Source: Bacteroidota bacterium (GTDB lineage: Bacteria; Bacteroidota; Bacteroidia; Bacteroidales; Dysgonomonadaceae). From it: 7,450 nt of DNA. Under the pieces are notes generated by a model, which saw only the letters and a list, made by a program, of their open reading frames with translations, was not told the DNA's origin and ran no database searches. This document shows, in pieces, positions 1 to 5,167 of this stretch. Position 1 is the first letter of the stretch; each line of letters starts with the position of its first letter. The DNA lies in the NCBI GenBank assembly GCA_023418255.1, contig JAEZZZ010000166.1, positions 1 through 7,450 of the forward strand, read 5' to 3'. Made by a program: the position numbers and the translations under genes.

Positions 1-367
1 CAATTGCCCCGTGAGTTAGCCTACGATCGTGGCGGTAAAGGTAAAAACCGAATTAGAGGAGTTACCATCATCACTCCGGATAAGCCGAAAACCTCTCTGA
101 CAGCTTATCAAAAACGCAAGAAACGACGCAGATGTAGAACCAGAGATGCAATTGAACCTATCATCGGACATCTGAAGAAAGATTTTCGCATGGAACAAAA
201 TTATCTTTGGGGGAGAAAAAGGTATACAAATTAATGCTACGATGGCAGCAACTGCATTGAATTTGAAGAAAATGATGGAAAGGCTTAAAGAAAAGTTTTT
301 ATTTATTCTCAGATGCATTTTTCGAATCAGACTTTCAATGTGTCCTATTCTAAATGTGAACTTCTAA
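1..367 (+). pseudogene. IS5-type DDE transposase, 3' fragment, frameshifted
   Basis: The 5' part lies off the left edge, and the frame is open from base 1. The visible protein has a DRGGKG segment (Asp at base 25), which fits the second catalytic Asp region of IS5-type transposases. It also has RDAIEPIIGHLK, the R-x3-E-x6-K signature around the catalytic Glu (base 154). After EQNYLWG the frame reaches a stop at 232-234. Reading on in the next frame from base 221 gives GIQINATMAATALNLKKMME, the normal continuation for this family, and runs to a stop at 365-367. One extra G in the five-G run at 209-213 explains the shift; four Gs would restore WGEKGIQ. The copy is therefore probably inactive, unless the extra base is a homopolymer sequencing error or the site frameshifts. 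The family call is firm. The exact IS cannot be named because the left end is missing. Confidence 0.85.
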
Positions 368-405
368 GGATCGACTAACAAGTTGCTCCTTAAAAGTAAC
401 AACTT
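365..405. repeat. Overlapping hairpins between transposase and tadA
   Basis: Two mutually exclusive stem-loops fill the gap where the two genes converge. The first pairs TAAGGA (365-370) with TCCTTA (387-392) and continues inward as CGACT with AGTTG around an AACA loop, with one mismatch and one G-T pair. The second pairs 380-387 with 398-405 (eight pairs, one wobble) and touches the tadA stop codon. Neither has a T run on either strand, so a classical intrinsic terminator is doubtful. The region may instead contain the right terminal inverted repeat of the IS, which cannot be tested without the left end. Confidence 0.35.
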
Positions 406-850
406 ATCGTCGCCTCTCAAAAAAAGAGAACATCAGTGCTGCGCATTCATCAGCCATTACACCTGAAACAACAACCGTTTTAGGGTGAAATAGCACCGGA
501 GAATAGTGAGATGCGCCGCGTTTGTTGTCGGTTGCACCATACACCACACGCGCAATTTGCGACCATTGTAAAGCACCGGCACACATAGGGCATGGTTCAA
601 CCGTAACATACAACGTGCAGTCTGTTAAATACTTTCCACCCAAAACGTTTGCCGCAGCCGTGATGGCTTGCATTTCGGCATGTGCTGTAACATCATTAAG
701 TGCTTCCGTGAGGTTGTGTGCTCGCGCGATGATGCGCTCCTGCGAAACAATAACCGCACCAATAGGTATCTCATTTCGGTCAAATGCCTTTTGTGCTTCC
801 ATAAGTGCTTGACGCATAAAATAGGCATCATCAAATACCGGAGTTTTCAT
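404..850 (-). CDS. tadA: tRNA-specific adenosine deaminase TadA
   Basis: This 148-residue cytidine-deaminase-fold protein is predicted to deaminate adenosine to inosine at wobble position 34 of tRNA-Arg(ACG) in the cytoplasm, so one tRNA can read several arginine codons. The zinc site is complete: HAE at residues 57-59, with His57 as ligand and Glu59 as proton shuttle, and PCPMC at 86-90, with Cys87 and Cys90 as ligands. The NEIPIGAV segment near residues 26-33 and the ALQWSQIARVVYG stretch near 93-105 are typical of TadA rather than of free-nucleoside deaminases. The length is normal for the family. The ATG at 850 is the natural start. The gene lies 12 bases downstream of the small ribbon-helix-helix gene on the same strand, so the two are probably cotranscribed. 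Its stop sits in a hairpin shared with the IS end. Confidence 0.95.
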   Translation of the reverse strand: MKTPVFDDAYFMRQALMEAQKAFDRNEIPIGAVIVSQERIIARAHNLTEALNDVTAHAEMQAITAAANVLGGKYLTDCTLYVTVEPCPMCAGALQWSQIARVVYGATDNKRGASHYSPVLFHPKTVVVSGVMADECAALMFSFFERRR

Positions 851-862
851 AAGAGAAAGATT

Positions 863-1087
863 TTAACGACGCATTTCGTTCTCTTCAAAAAGCATCGGAT
901 AGTCCCTATCCATGTTCCGCAGAATATGCGTTATGATGGTTTCTCTGAACCATCGAGAACGATTCGATATTTTATATTTTTTCAAATAGGATTCAATCAA
1001 TCCTTGCTCTTTTTCATTGAGCATAATCACCACTTTTTTACTGCGAGGCAGAGGATATTCGGGACGTCTTTTTTTTTCTACTTTCAT
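863..1087 (-). CDS. Small ribbon-helix-helix-like protein upstream of tadA
   Basis: This is a 74-residue basic protein with no recognised name. After a Lys/Arg/Pro-rich N-terminus (KKRRPEYPLPRSK) comes a strand-like segment KKVVIML (17-23). A helix follows near residues 25-38, then a turn at YKISNRS, and a second helix (RWFRETIITHIL) near 45-56. This strand-helix-helix order resembles Arc/MetJ ribbon-helix-helix DNA-binding proteins, but that is pattern reading, not a proven match. The C-terminus is charged (FEENEMRR). The ATG at 1087 is preferred to the in-frame ATG at 1162, because the extra 25 residues would be a Phe/Cys/Ile-rich translation of AT-rich intergenic DNA holding direct repeats. 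It leads tadA by 12 bases. No toxin gene is beside it, so an antitoxin role is not supported. It may regulate itself through the repeats upstream (inference). Confidence 0.75.
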   Translation of the reverse strand: MKVEKKRRPEYPLPRSKKVVIMLNEKEQGLIESYLKKYKISNRSRWFRETIITHILRNMDRDYPMLFEENEMRR

Positions 1088-1113
1088 CAAAACGTATGTT
1101 TTTAAAAAGAAAA

Positions 1114-1139
1114 TGCAAATACATCGCTTTGCAAATACA
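1114..1139. repeat. Two 10-bp direct repeats, possible operator
   Basis: TGCAAATACA occurs at 1114-1123 and again at 1130-1139. The starts are 16 bases apart, with ATCGCT between the copies. The second copy overlaps the palindrome TTTGCAAA (1128-1135). The pair lies 27-52 bases upstream of the ribbon-helix-helix gene start, in the divergent promoter region. Tandem short sites are typical for ribbon-helix-helix dimers, so autoregulation is a reasonable guess. In this AT-rich stretch chance is not excluded. Confidence 0.4.
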
Positions 1140-1180
1140 AAAAAACAAAATATTTTCACCAAAATGAAGCTTTTAATACA

Positions 1181-1188
1181 TAAATTTG
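1181..1188 (+). promoter_or_regulatory. Bacteroidota-type -7 box for yraN
   Basis: TAAATTTG matches the TAnnTTTG -7 consensus of the primary sigma factor of Bacteroidota. It lies 40 bases before the yraN ATG, giving a predicted leader of roughly 35 bases. No clean TTTG -33 box sits at the usual 19-21 base spacing; a TTTC at 1154-1157 is the nearest candidate, at 23. Confidence 0.5.
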
Positions 1189-1202
1189 TATTTTTACGTC
1201 AG

Positions 1203-1214
1203 TTATAGCTATAA
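1203..1214. promoter_or_regulatory. 12-bp palindrome near the yraN transcription start
   Basis: TTATAGCTATAA is a perfect palindrome just downstream of the predicted -7 box and 14 bases before the yraN ATG. It could be an operator or a small leader feature. Because it is made almost wholly of A and T, it may also be chance. Confidence 0.3.
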
Positions 1215-1228
1215 AAGGGTAAAAAGCA

Positions 1229-1597
1229 ATGGCTCAACACAACCGTTTGGGGAAAGAAGGTGAAAAAGCCGCCACAAAATGGCTGGTGTCGCAGAACTAT
1301 AAAATTCGCGAGCACAATTGGCGTTATCAAGGTCACGAAGTTGACATCATTGCCGAGGATGACGAGTACATCGTTTTTGTGGAGGTGAAAACGCGCACAT
1401 CTGTCCAATGGGGAAATCCCGAAGACTTTGTGGGCAGATCACGCATGCGCCGTATGATTCAGGCTGCCGATGCTTATTTGAAACTAAACGATGATGCCGA
1501 CAAACCGCCACGCTTCGATATTATTGGCATGGTGTGGAACGGACGCTCTTTTGATTTGGAGCATATTGACGACGCCTTTTTGCCGCCAATTTACTAA
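1229..1597 (+). CDS. yraN: YraN family (UPF0102) nuclease-fold protein
   Basis: This 122-residue cytoplasmic protein belongs to UPF0102, a family with a restriction-endonuclease-like fold whose role is not well established. The sequence shows the family pattern in order: LGKEGEKAATKWL with Glu10 near the N-terminus, then HEVDIIAED with Asp39, then VFVEVKTR with Glu52 and Lys54. The last three make a D-(x12)-E-x-K arrangement like that of PD-(D/E)XK nucleases. A conserved FDIIGM segment follows near residues 95-100. The length is normal. The ATG at 1229 directly precedes the conserved N-terminal helix, so the start is secure. A TAnnTTTG box upstream suggests it opens the plus-strand unit. The next gene begins 19 bases after its stop. 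Nuclease activity is suggested by the motif only. Confidence 0.92.
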   Translation: MAQHNRLGKEGEKAATKWLVSQNYKIREHNWRYQGHEVDIIAEDDEYIVFVEVKTRTSVQWGNPEDFVGRSRMRRMIQAADAYLKLNDDADKPPRFDIIGMVWNGRSFDLEHIDDAFLPPIY

Positions 1598-1616
1598 CAC
1601 ACGAAAATGCACGATA

Positions 1617-1982
1617 ATGAATGTAGAAGAACTTTACAATTATTGTTTATCCATTCACGAGGCAGAGGCATCCACACCATTCAATAAAGAAACGGTTGTA
1701 ATGAAAATACGTGATAAAATCTTTGCTTTGATCCCATTGGACGCACATCCATGCTGCATTTCATTGAAATGTGACCCACAAAAGGCAATTGATTTGAGGG
1801 AGCGATACCAATGTGTGACAGGCGCATATCACATGAATAAAACGCATTGGAACACCATCATCATAAATGGCGAAATGCCTGGCGAAGAGATAAAGCGATG
1901 GATTCATCATTCCGTAAGCGAAGTAATGAAAAAGTTGCCCAAAAAGATACAAAAAGAATATTATGATTCATCTGGACGATAA
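1617..1982 (+). CDS. MmcQ/YjbR family protein (CyaY-like fold)
   Basis: This 121-residue protein belongs to the YjbR/MmcQ family, often annotated as DNA-binding because of its CyaY-like alpha/beta fold; the biological function is unknown. Family marks are an N-terminal helix (NVEELYNYCLSI), STPFNKETVVMKIRDKIFALI with two strands, CCISLKCDP, and the hallmark YHMNKTHWNTI at residues 71-81. A final helix follows, IKRWIHHSVSEVMKKLPKK. The ATG at 1617 gives the normal family N-terminus. An in-frame start at 1491 would run far into yraN and encode no family sequence. The 3' end overlaps the start of birA by 20 bases, so the two are probably translationally coupled. Its conserved position between yraN and birA says nothing firm about its job. 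Confidence 0.88.
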   Translation: MNVEELYNYCLSIHEAEASTPFNKETVVMKIRDKIFALIPLDAHPCCISLKCDPQKAIDLRERYQCVTGAYHMNKTHWNTIIINGEMPGEEIKRWIHHSVSEVMKKLPKKIQKEYYDSSGR

Positions 1983-2742
1983 ACGATTCATCATCCGTCT
2001 TAACGAAACGGAATCGACAAACCACTACCTAAAAGAACGCGTCAAGACTGAGCGTTTGCCCGAAGGATTTGTGGCAGTTGCAAACTATCAGTCGCACGGA
2101 CGTGGCCAACAAGGCAATAGCTGGTTTTCGTCGAAAGATAAAAACCTACTCTTCAGTTTTGTTATTTATCCCACATCCCTGCCTGCGGTGGAGCAGTTTA
2201 TTCTCTCGCGCATGATTTCGCTTTCGATAAAAAACACGTTGGATGAATATATAGACGAAATTCGCATCAAATGGCCAAACGATATCTATTGGAAGGAGCG
2301 GAAAATAGCCGGAATACTGATTGAGAACAATCTGCAAGAAAAATATATCGCATCATCCATTATTGGAGTAGGACTCAATGTGAATGAAGAGATGTTTCCG
2401 TCCGATATCTCCAATCCCGTGTCGCTGAAGCAGATTACAGGAATCAATCACGATGCTGACAGCCTTTTACAGCGCATCATGAATGAGTTTTTTACCTATT
2501 ACAATTTGTTTAAAAAAGGGAATGCCATCGAAATCGAAGATGAATATATGGTTGATTTGTATCGAAAAAATGATTATTTTTGGTACAAAGATGCCGGTGG
2601 AATGTTTCGCGCAAAGATTGAAAACGTACTCCCGACGGGACATCTGATTTTGCGCACATGGAACGATGACCAACGGAGAAAATATGCATTCAAAGAGGTG
2701 GAGTGGATAAATGAAGAAGATACAAAAACATATAAAAGCTAA
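1963..2742 (+). CDS. birA: Biotin--[acetyl-CoA-carboxylase] ligase BirA, no HTH domain
   Basis: This 259-residue biotin protein ligase makes biotinyl-5'-AMP from biotin and ATP and transfers biotin to a lysine of carboxylase carrier proteins, supporting fatty acid synthesis. The biotin and ATP loop reads QSHGRGQQGNSW at residues 43-54. The core strand KWPNDIYW is at 102-109, followed by KIAGILIEN at 113-121, with Lys113 in the position of the catalytic lysine. A GVGLNVN segment follows. A small C-terminal SH3-like domain covers about 210-255. The catalytic domain starts almost at residue 1 (FIIRLNETESTN), so there is no N-terminal helix-turn-helix: a monofunctional, class I ligase that does not repress a biotin operon. 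The ATG at 1963 overlaps the previous gene by 20 bases, and pyrH begins 8 bases after the stop. Confidence 0.95.
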   Translation: MIHLDDKRFIIRLNETESTNHYLKERVKTERLPEGFVAVANYQSHGRGQQGNSWFSSKDKNLLFSFVIYPTSLPAVEQFILSRMISLSIKNTLDEYIDEIRIKWPNDIYWKERKIAGILIENNLQEKYIASSIIGVGLNVNEEMFPSDISNPVSLKQITGINHDADSLLQRIMNEFFTYYNLFKKGNAIEIEDEYMVDLYRKNDYFWYKDAGGMFRAKIENVLPTGHLILRTWNDDQRRKYAFKEVEWINEEDTKTYKS

Positions 2743-2750
2743 AATAGAAA

Positions 2751-3458
2751 ATGAAATACAAACGCATCTTGCTGAAACTCAGCGGCGAGTCCCTTATGGG
2801 CGATAAACAATACGGAATTGATGAAAACCGCTTGAATGACTACGCCACACAAATTCACGAAGTGGCACAAATGGGAACAGAAATAGCCATTGTAATTGGC
2901 GGTGGCAATATTTTTCGTGGATTGAGTGGGGCTGCAAAAGGATTCGACCGCGTGAAAGGCGATCAAATGGGAATGCTTGCCACCGTTATAAATAGCTTGG
3001 CACTTAGTTCCGCGCTCACAGCGCAAGGGCAAAAAAATCGTGTCTTCACCGCTATCCGAATGGAACCCATTGGCGAGTATTACACCAAATGGAAAGCGAT
3101 TGAAGCAATGGAACGCGGCGAAATAGCCATCCTATCAGCAGGAACAGGAAATCCGTTTTTTACGACCGACACCGGTTCGGCATTGCGCGGCATTGAAGTG
3201 GAAGCCGATGTGATGCTTAAAGGGACACGTGTGGATGGCGTATATACTGCCGACCCCGAAAAAGATGCCACAGCTACAAAGTTTGATTCCATTACGTTTG
3301 ACGAAATATACAACCGTGGTCTAAAAGTGATGGATTTGACAGCCACCACCATGTGCAAAGAGAATAATTTGCCGATTGTTGTTTTTGATATGGACACCTA
3401 CGGAAATCTAAAAAAAGTACTCCAAGGCGAGTCCATAGGCACGTTGGTACATCAATAG
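2751..3458 (+). CDS. pyrH: UMP kinase PyrH
   Basis: This 235-residue enzyme of the amino-acid-kinase fold phosphorylates UMP to UDP with ATP in pyrimidine nucleotide synthesis; bacterial forms are hexamers regulated by GTP and UTP. Visible motifs are KLSGE at 9-13, GGGNIFRG at 50-57, DQMGM at 71-75, AGTGNPFFTTDTGSALRG at about 130-146 for UMP binding, and KGTRVDGVYTADP at 156-168 for the nucleotide site. All key segments are intact and the length is typical. Start and reading frame are secure. The gene sits 8 bases after birA. It is followed by a 123-base gap before frr, with no GC-rich terminator stem, so transcription may continue. Pairing with frr is a widespread bacterial arrangement. Confidence 0.97.
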   Translation: MKYKRILLKLSGESLMGDKQYGIDENRLNDYATQIHEVAQMGTEIAIVIGGGNIFRGLSGAAKGFDRVKGDQMGMLATVINSLALSSALTAQGQKNRVFTAIRMEPIGEYYTKWKAIEAMERGEIAILSAGTGNPFFTTDTGSALRGIEVEADVMLKGTRVDGVYTADPEKDATATKFDSITFDEIYNRGLKVMDLTATTMCKENNLPIVVFDMDTYGNLKKVLQGESIGTLVHQ

Positions 3459-3506
3459 GAGGAATGGGTTTTTCTTGTTTTTTACAAAAAAAAGCACCTT
3501 ATAACT

Positions 3507-3531
3507 GCATTTTAAAACCAATTTAAAATGT
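3507..3531. promoter_or_regulatory. Perfect 9-bp inverted repeat upstream of frr
   Basis: CATTTTAAA at 3508-3516 and TTTAAAATG at 3522-3530 are exact reverse complements around a five-base loop (ACCAA); a G-T pair can extend the stem. It ends seven bases before the TAnnTTTG box at 3538, covering where the -33 region would be. It could be a regulator site, or a weak AT-rich hairpin ending pyrH transcripts, since TTTT follows it. The stem has only one G-C pair, so strong termination is unlikely. Confidence 0.4.
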
Positions 3532-3537
3532 TTTCAC

Positions 3538-3545
3538 TATATTTG
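3538..3545 (+). promoter_or_regulatory. Bacteroidota-type -7 box for frr
   Basis: TATATTTG matches the TAnnTTTG consensus and lies 36 bases upstream of the frr ATG, predicting a leader of about 30 bases. No good TTTG -33 box is present at standard spacing. The position in the only long gap of the plus-strand series favours a real promoter for frr-rsgA and possibly cls-aroK. Confidence 0.5.
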
Positions 3546-3581
3546 TCCATAGAACAATATAATAATTAAAATATAAGAACG

Positions 3582-4139
3582 ATGGATATAACAACAATCA
3601 AAAACGATGCCGAGGAAAAGATGAAAATGACCTTAGAGTTCCTCGAAGAAACCTTTTCGCGCATTCGCGCAGGAAGAGCCAATGTTCACATTCTTGATGG
3701 CATAAAAGTGGATTATTATGGTACACTTACGCCACTGGCAAACGCTTCTACCTTGTCCACACCCGATGCGAAAACCATCATGGTGCAGCCTTGGGAAAAG
3801 AGCATGCTCAAAGTAATCGAAAAAGCCATTCTTGATTCCGACGTGGGCATCACGCCCGAAAACAATGGCGAAGTGATTCGCTTAGGTATACCGCCGCTGA
3901 CCGAAGAACGAAGAAAAAATCTTGTAAAACAGATTAAACAAGAGTGTGAAGATGCAAAAATCAGCATTCGCAATTCACGTCGCGAAGGAATTGACGACAT
4001 CAAGAAAGCCGTGAAAGAGGGATTCCCCGAAGATGCCGGAAAAGATGCGGAAAACGACATGCAAAAACTGCATGATAAATACATCAAACAGTTAGAGGAT
4101 ATGTTTGCCACGAAAGAAAAGGAAATTCTTACCGTATAA
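3582..4139 (+). CDS. frr: Ribosome recycling factor
   Basis: This 185-residue factor acts with EF-G after termination to split the 70S ribosome into subunits. Domain I, a three-helix bundle, is formed by the N-terminal helix with FSRIRAGRAN at 25-34 and the long C-terminal helices, including IRNSRRE at 129-135, whose arginines lie where the family contacts 23S rRNA. Domain II, a small beta sandwich, spans about residues 31-104 (VDYYGTLTPLANAS, MVQPW, and VIRLGIPPLTEERR leading back to domain I). The length equals the family norm and nothing is missing. A TAnnTTTG box and a dyad lie upstream. The next gene, rsgA, starts two bases after the stop, so translation of two ribosome-related proteins is probably coupled. 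Confidence 0.97.
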   Translation: MDITTIKNDAEEKMKMTLEFLEETFSRIRAGRANVHILDGIKVDYYGTLTPLANASTLSTPDAKTIMVQPWEKSMLKVIEKAILDSDVGITPENNGEVIRLGIPPLTEERRKNLVKQIKQECEDAKISIRNSRREGIDDIKKAVKEGFPEDAGKDAENDMQKLHDKYIKQLEDMFATKEKEILTV

Positions 4140-4141
4140 TC

Positions 4142-5137
4142 GTGAAGGGTGAAAAGTTGAGCGACGCTGCCTCTACGTCTTCCCAGCAACAGCAAGAGGG
4201 AGCAAGGGAATTTAAAGGCTTCGTAATCAAAAATATCGGAAACACGTATGTCGTGCGCGACGCGCACGGCAGCGATTTTCGTTGCAACGCCAAAGGCAAA
4301 TTTCGCCTTGAAGGAATTCGCAGCACAAGCCCAATTGTGGTTGGAGACAAGGTGTTTGTTGAAATTCAGCCCGATGGCACCGCATTTATCACAGAAATTG
4401 CGGATCGTAAAAATTACATCATTCGCCGCGCATCAAATCTTTCAAAATATTCGCATATCTTAGCTGCCAACATCGATTTGGCACTACTTTGCGTAACCGT
4501 TCGTTTTCCTGAAACTACCACCACGTTTATCGACCGTTTCTTAGTAACCGCCGAAGCATACAGCATTCCCGCGTGTTTGGTTTTCAATAAAATGGATTTG
4601 TATGACCAGGAAGATATGGCGTATGTCAAAGGCATGGTTTTGCTCTATGAACACATTGGATATCCATGCCTGAAAACATCGACGGAAACGCGACAAGGCA
4701 TGGATAAAATTCGAGCACTGACGGAAAATAAAATAACGCTTCTGGCCGGACATTCGGGAGTTGGCAAGTCAAGCATTATCAATTTATTGACAGAAAGAGA
4801 GAGTCAAAAAGTGGGCGAGATTTCTCGTTCTCACCTCAAAGGGATGCACACCACCACTTTTTCGGAAATGATTGAATTAAATAACGGTGGATTTATAATT
4901 GACACGCCCGGCATTAAAGGATTTGGCACCATCGACATGAGCGAAGATGAAATTTCGCACTATTTCCCGGAGATTTTTAATCTGTCAAAAGATTGTCGAT
5001 ATGCCAATTGCAGACACATCAACGAGCCGGATTGCGCGGTCTTGAATGCGCTTGAAAAGTATCATATCAGCCAAAGTCGCTATCAATCTTATTTAAATAT
5101 ATTGGAAGATTCCGAAGCACAAAACAAATACCGATAA
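4142..5137 (+). CDS. rsgA: Small-ribosomal-subunit biogenesis GTPase RsgA
   Basis: This 331-residue circularly permuted GTPase helps late maturation of the 30S subunit and hydrolyses GTP when bound to it. An OB-fold domain (about 25-90; KGFVIKNIGNTYVV, then FRLEGIRSTSPIVVGDKV) comes first. GTPase motifs follow in permuted order: NKMD (G4) at 149-152, GHSGVGKSS (G1) at 203-211, GMHTTT (G2 region) at 234-239 and DTPG (G3) at 254-257. The C-terminal zinc site is complete: Cys285, Cys290, His292, Cys298. The proposed start is the GTG two bases after frr; the only other possible start before the OB fold is a TTG five codons later. Either way a polar Ser/Gln-rich tail of about 20 residues precedes the OB fold, which usually begins the protein in relatives. 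No ATG is available closer. Confidence 0.95.
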   Translation: MKGEKLSDAASTSSQQQQEGAREFKGFVIKNIGNTYVVRDAHGSDFRCNAKGKFRLEGIRSTSPIVVGDKVFVEIQPDGTAFITEIADRKNYIIRRASNLSKYSHILAANIDLALLCVTVRFPETTTTFIDRFLVTAEAYSIPACLVFNKMDLYDQEDMAYVKGMVLLYEHIGYPCLKTSTETRQGMDKIRALTENKITLLAGHSGVGKSSIINLLTERESQKVGEISRSHLKGMHTTTFSEMIELNNGGFIIDTPGIKGFGTIDMSEDEISHYFPEIFNLSKDCRYANCRHINEPDCAVLNALEKYHISQSRYQSYLNILEDSEAQNKYR

Positions 5138-5160
5138 ACAGTACGTTTTACCTGTTTTTA
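5136..5160 (+). terminator. Weak hairpin after rsgA
   Basis: AAACAG at 5136-5141 pairs with CTGTTT at 5152-5157 around a ten-base loop, followed by TTA. It overlaps the rsgA stop codon. The stem has only six pairs and the T run is short, so at most partial termination or a transcript-processing structure is expected before cls. Confidence 0.25.
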
Positions 5161-5167
5161 TACCGAC

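Noticed and set aside
1088..1162. Longer start for the small ribbon-helix-helix gene, adding 25 hydrophobic residues that could look like a signal peptide
   Set aside because: The extension translates AT-rich intergenic DNA with direct repeats, is rich in Phe, Cys and Ile, and precedes a basic DNA-binding-like protein. The ATG at 1087 is a better start.
1491..1616. Upstream in-frame start for the YjbR-family gene
   Set aside because: It would overlap yraN by more than 100 bases and encode no family sequence; the ATG at 1617 gives the normal N-terminus.
3716..4267. 183-codon minus-strand open frame opposite frr and rsgA
   Set aside because: The product is Ser/Phe-rich with no recognisable domain, and it mirrors the codon pattern of real genes on the other strand.
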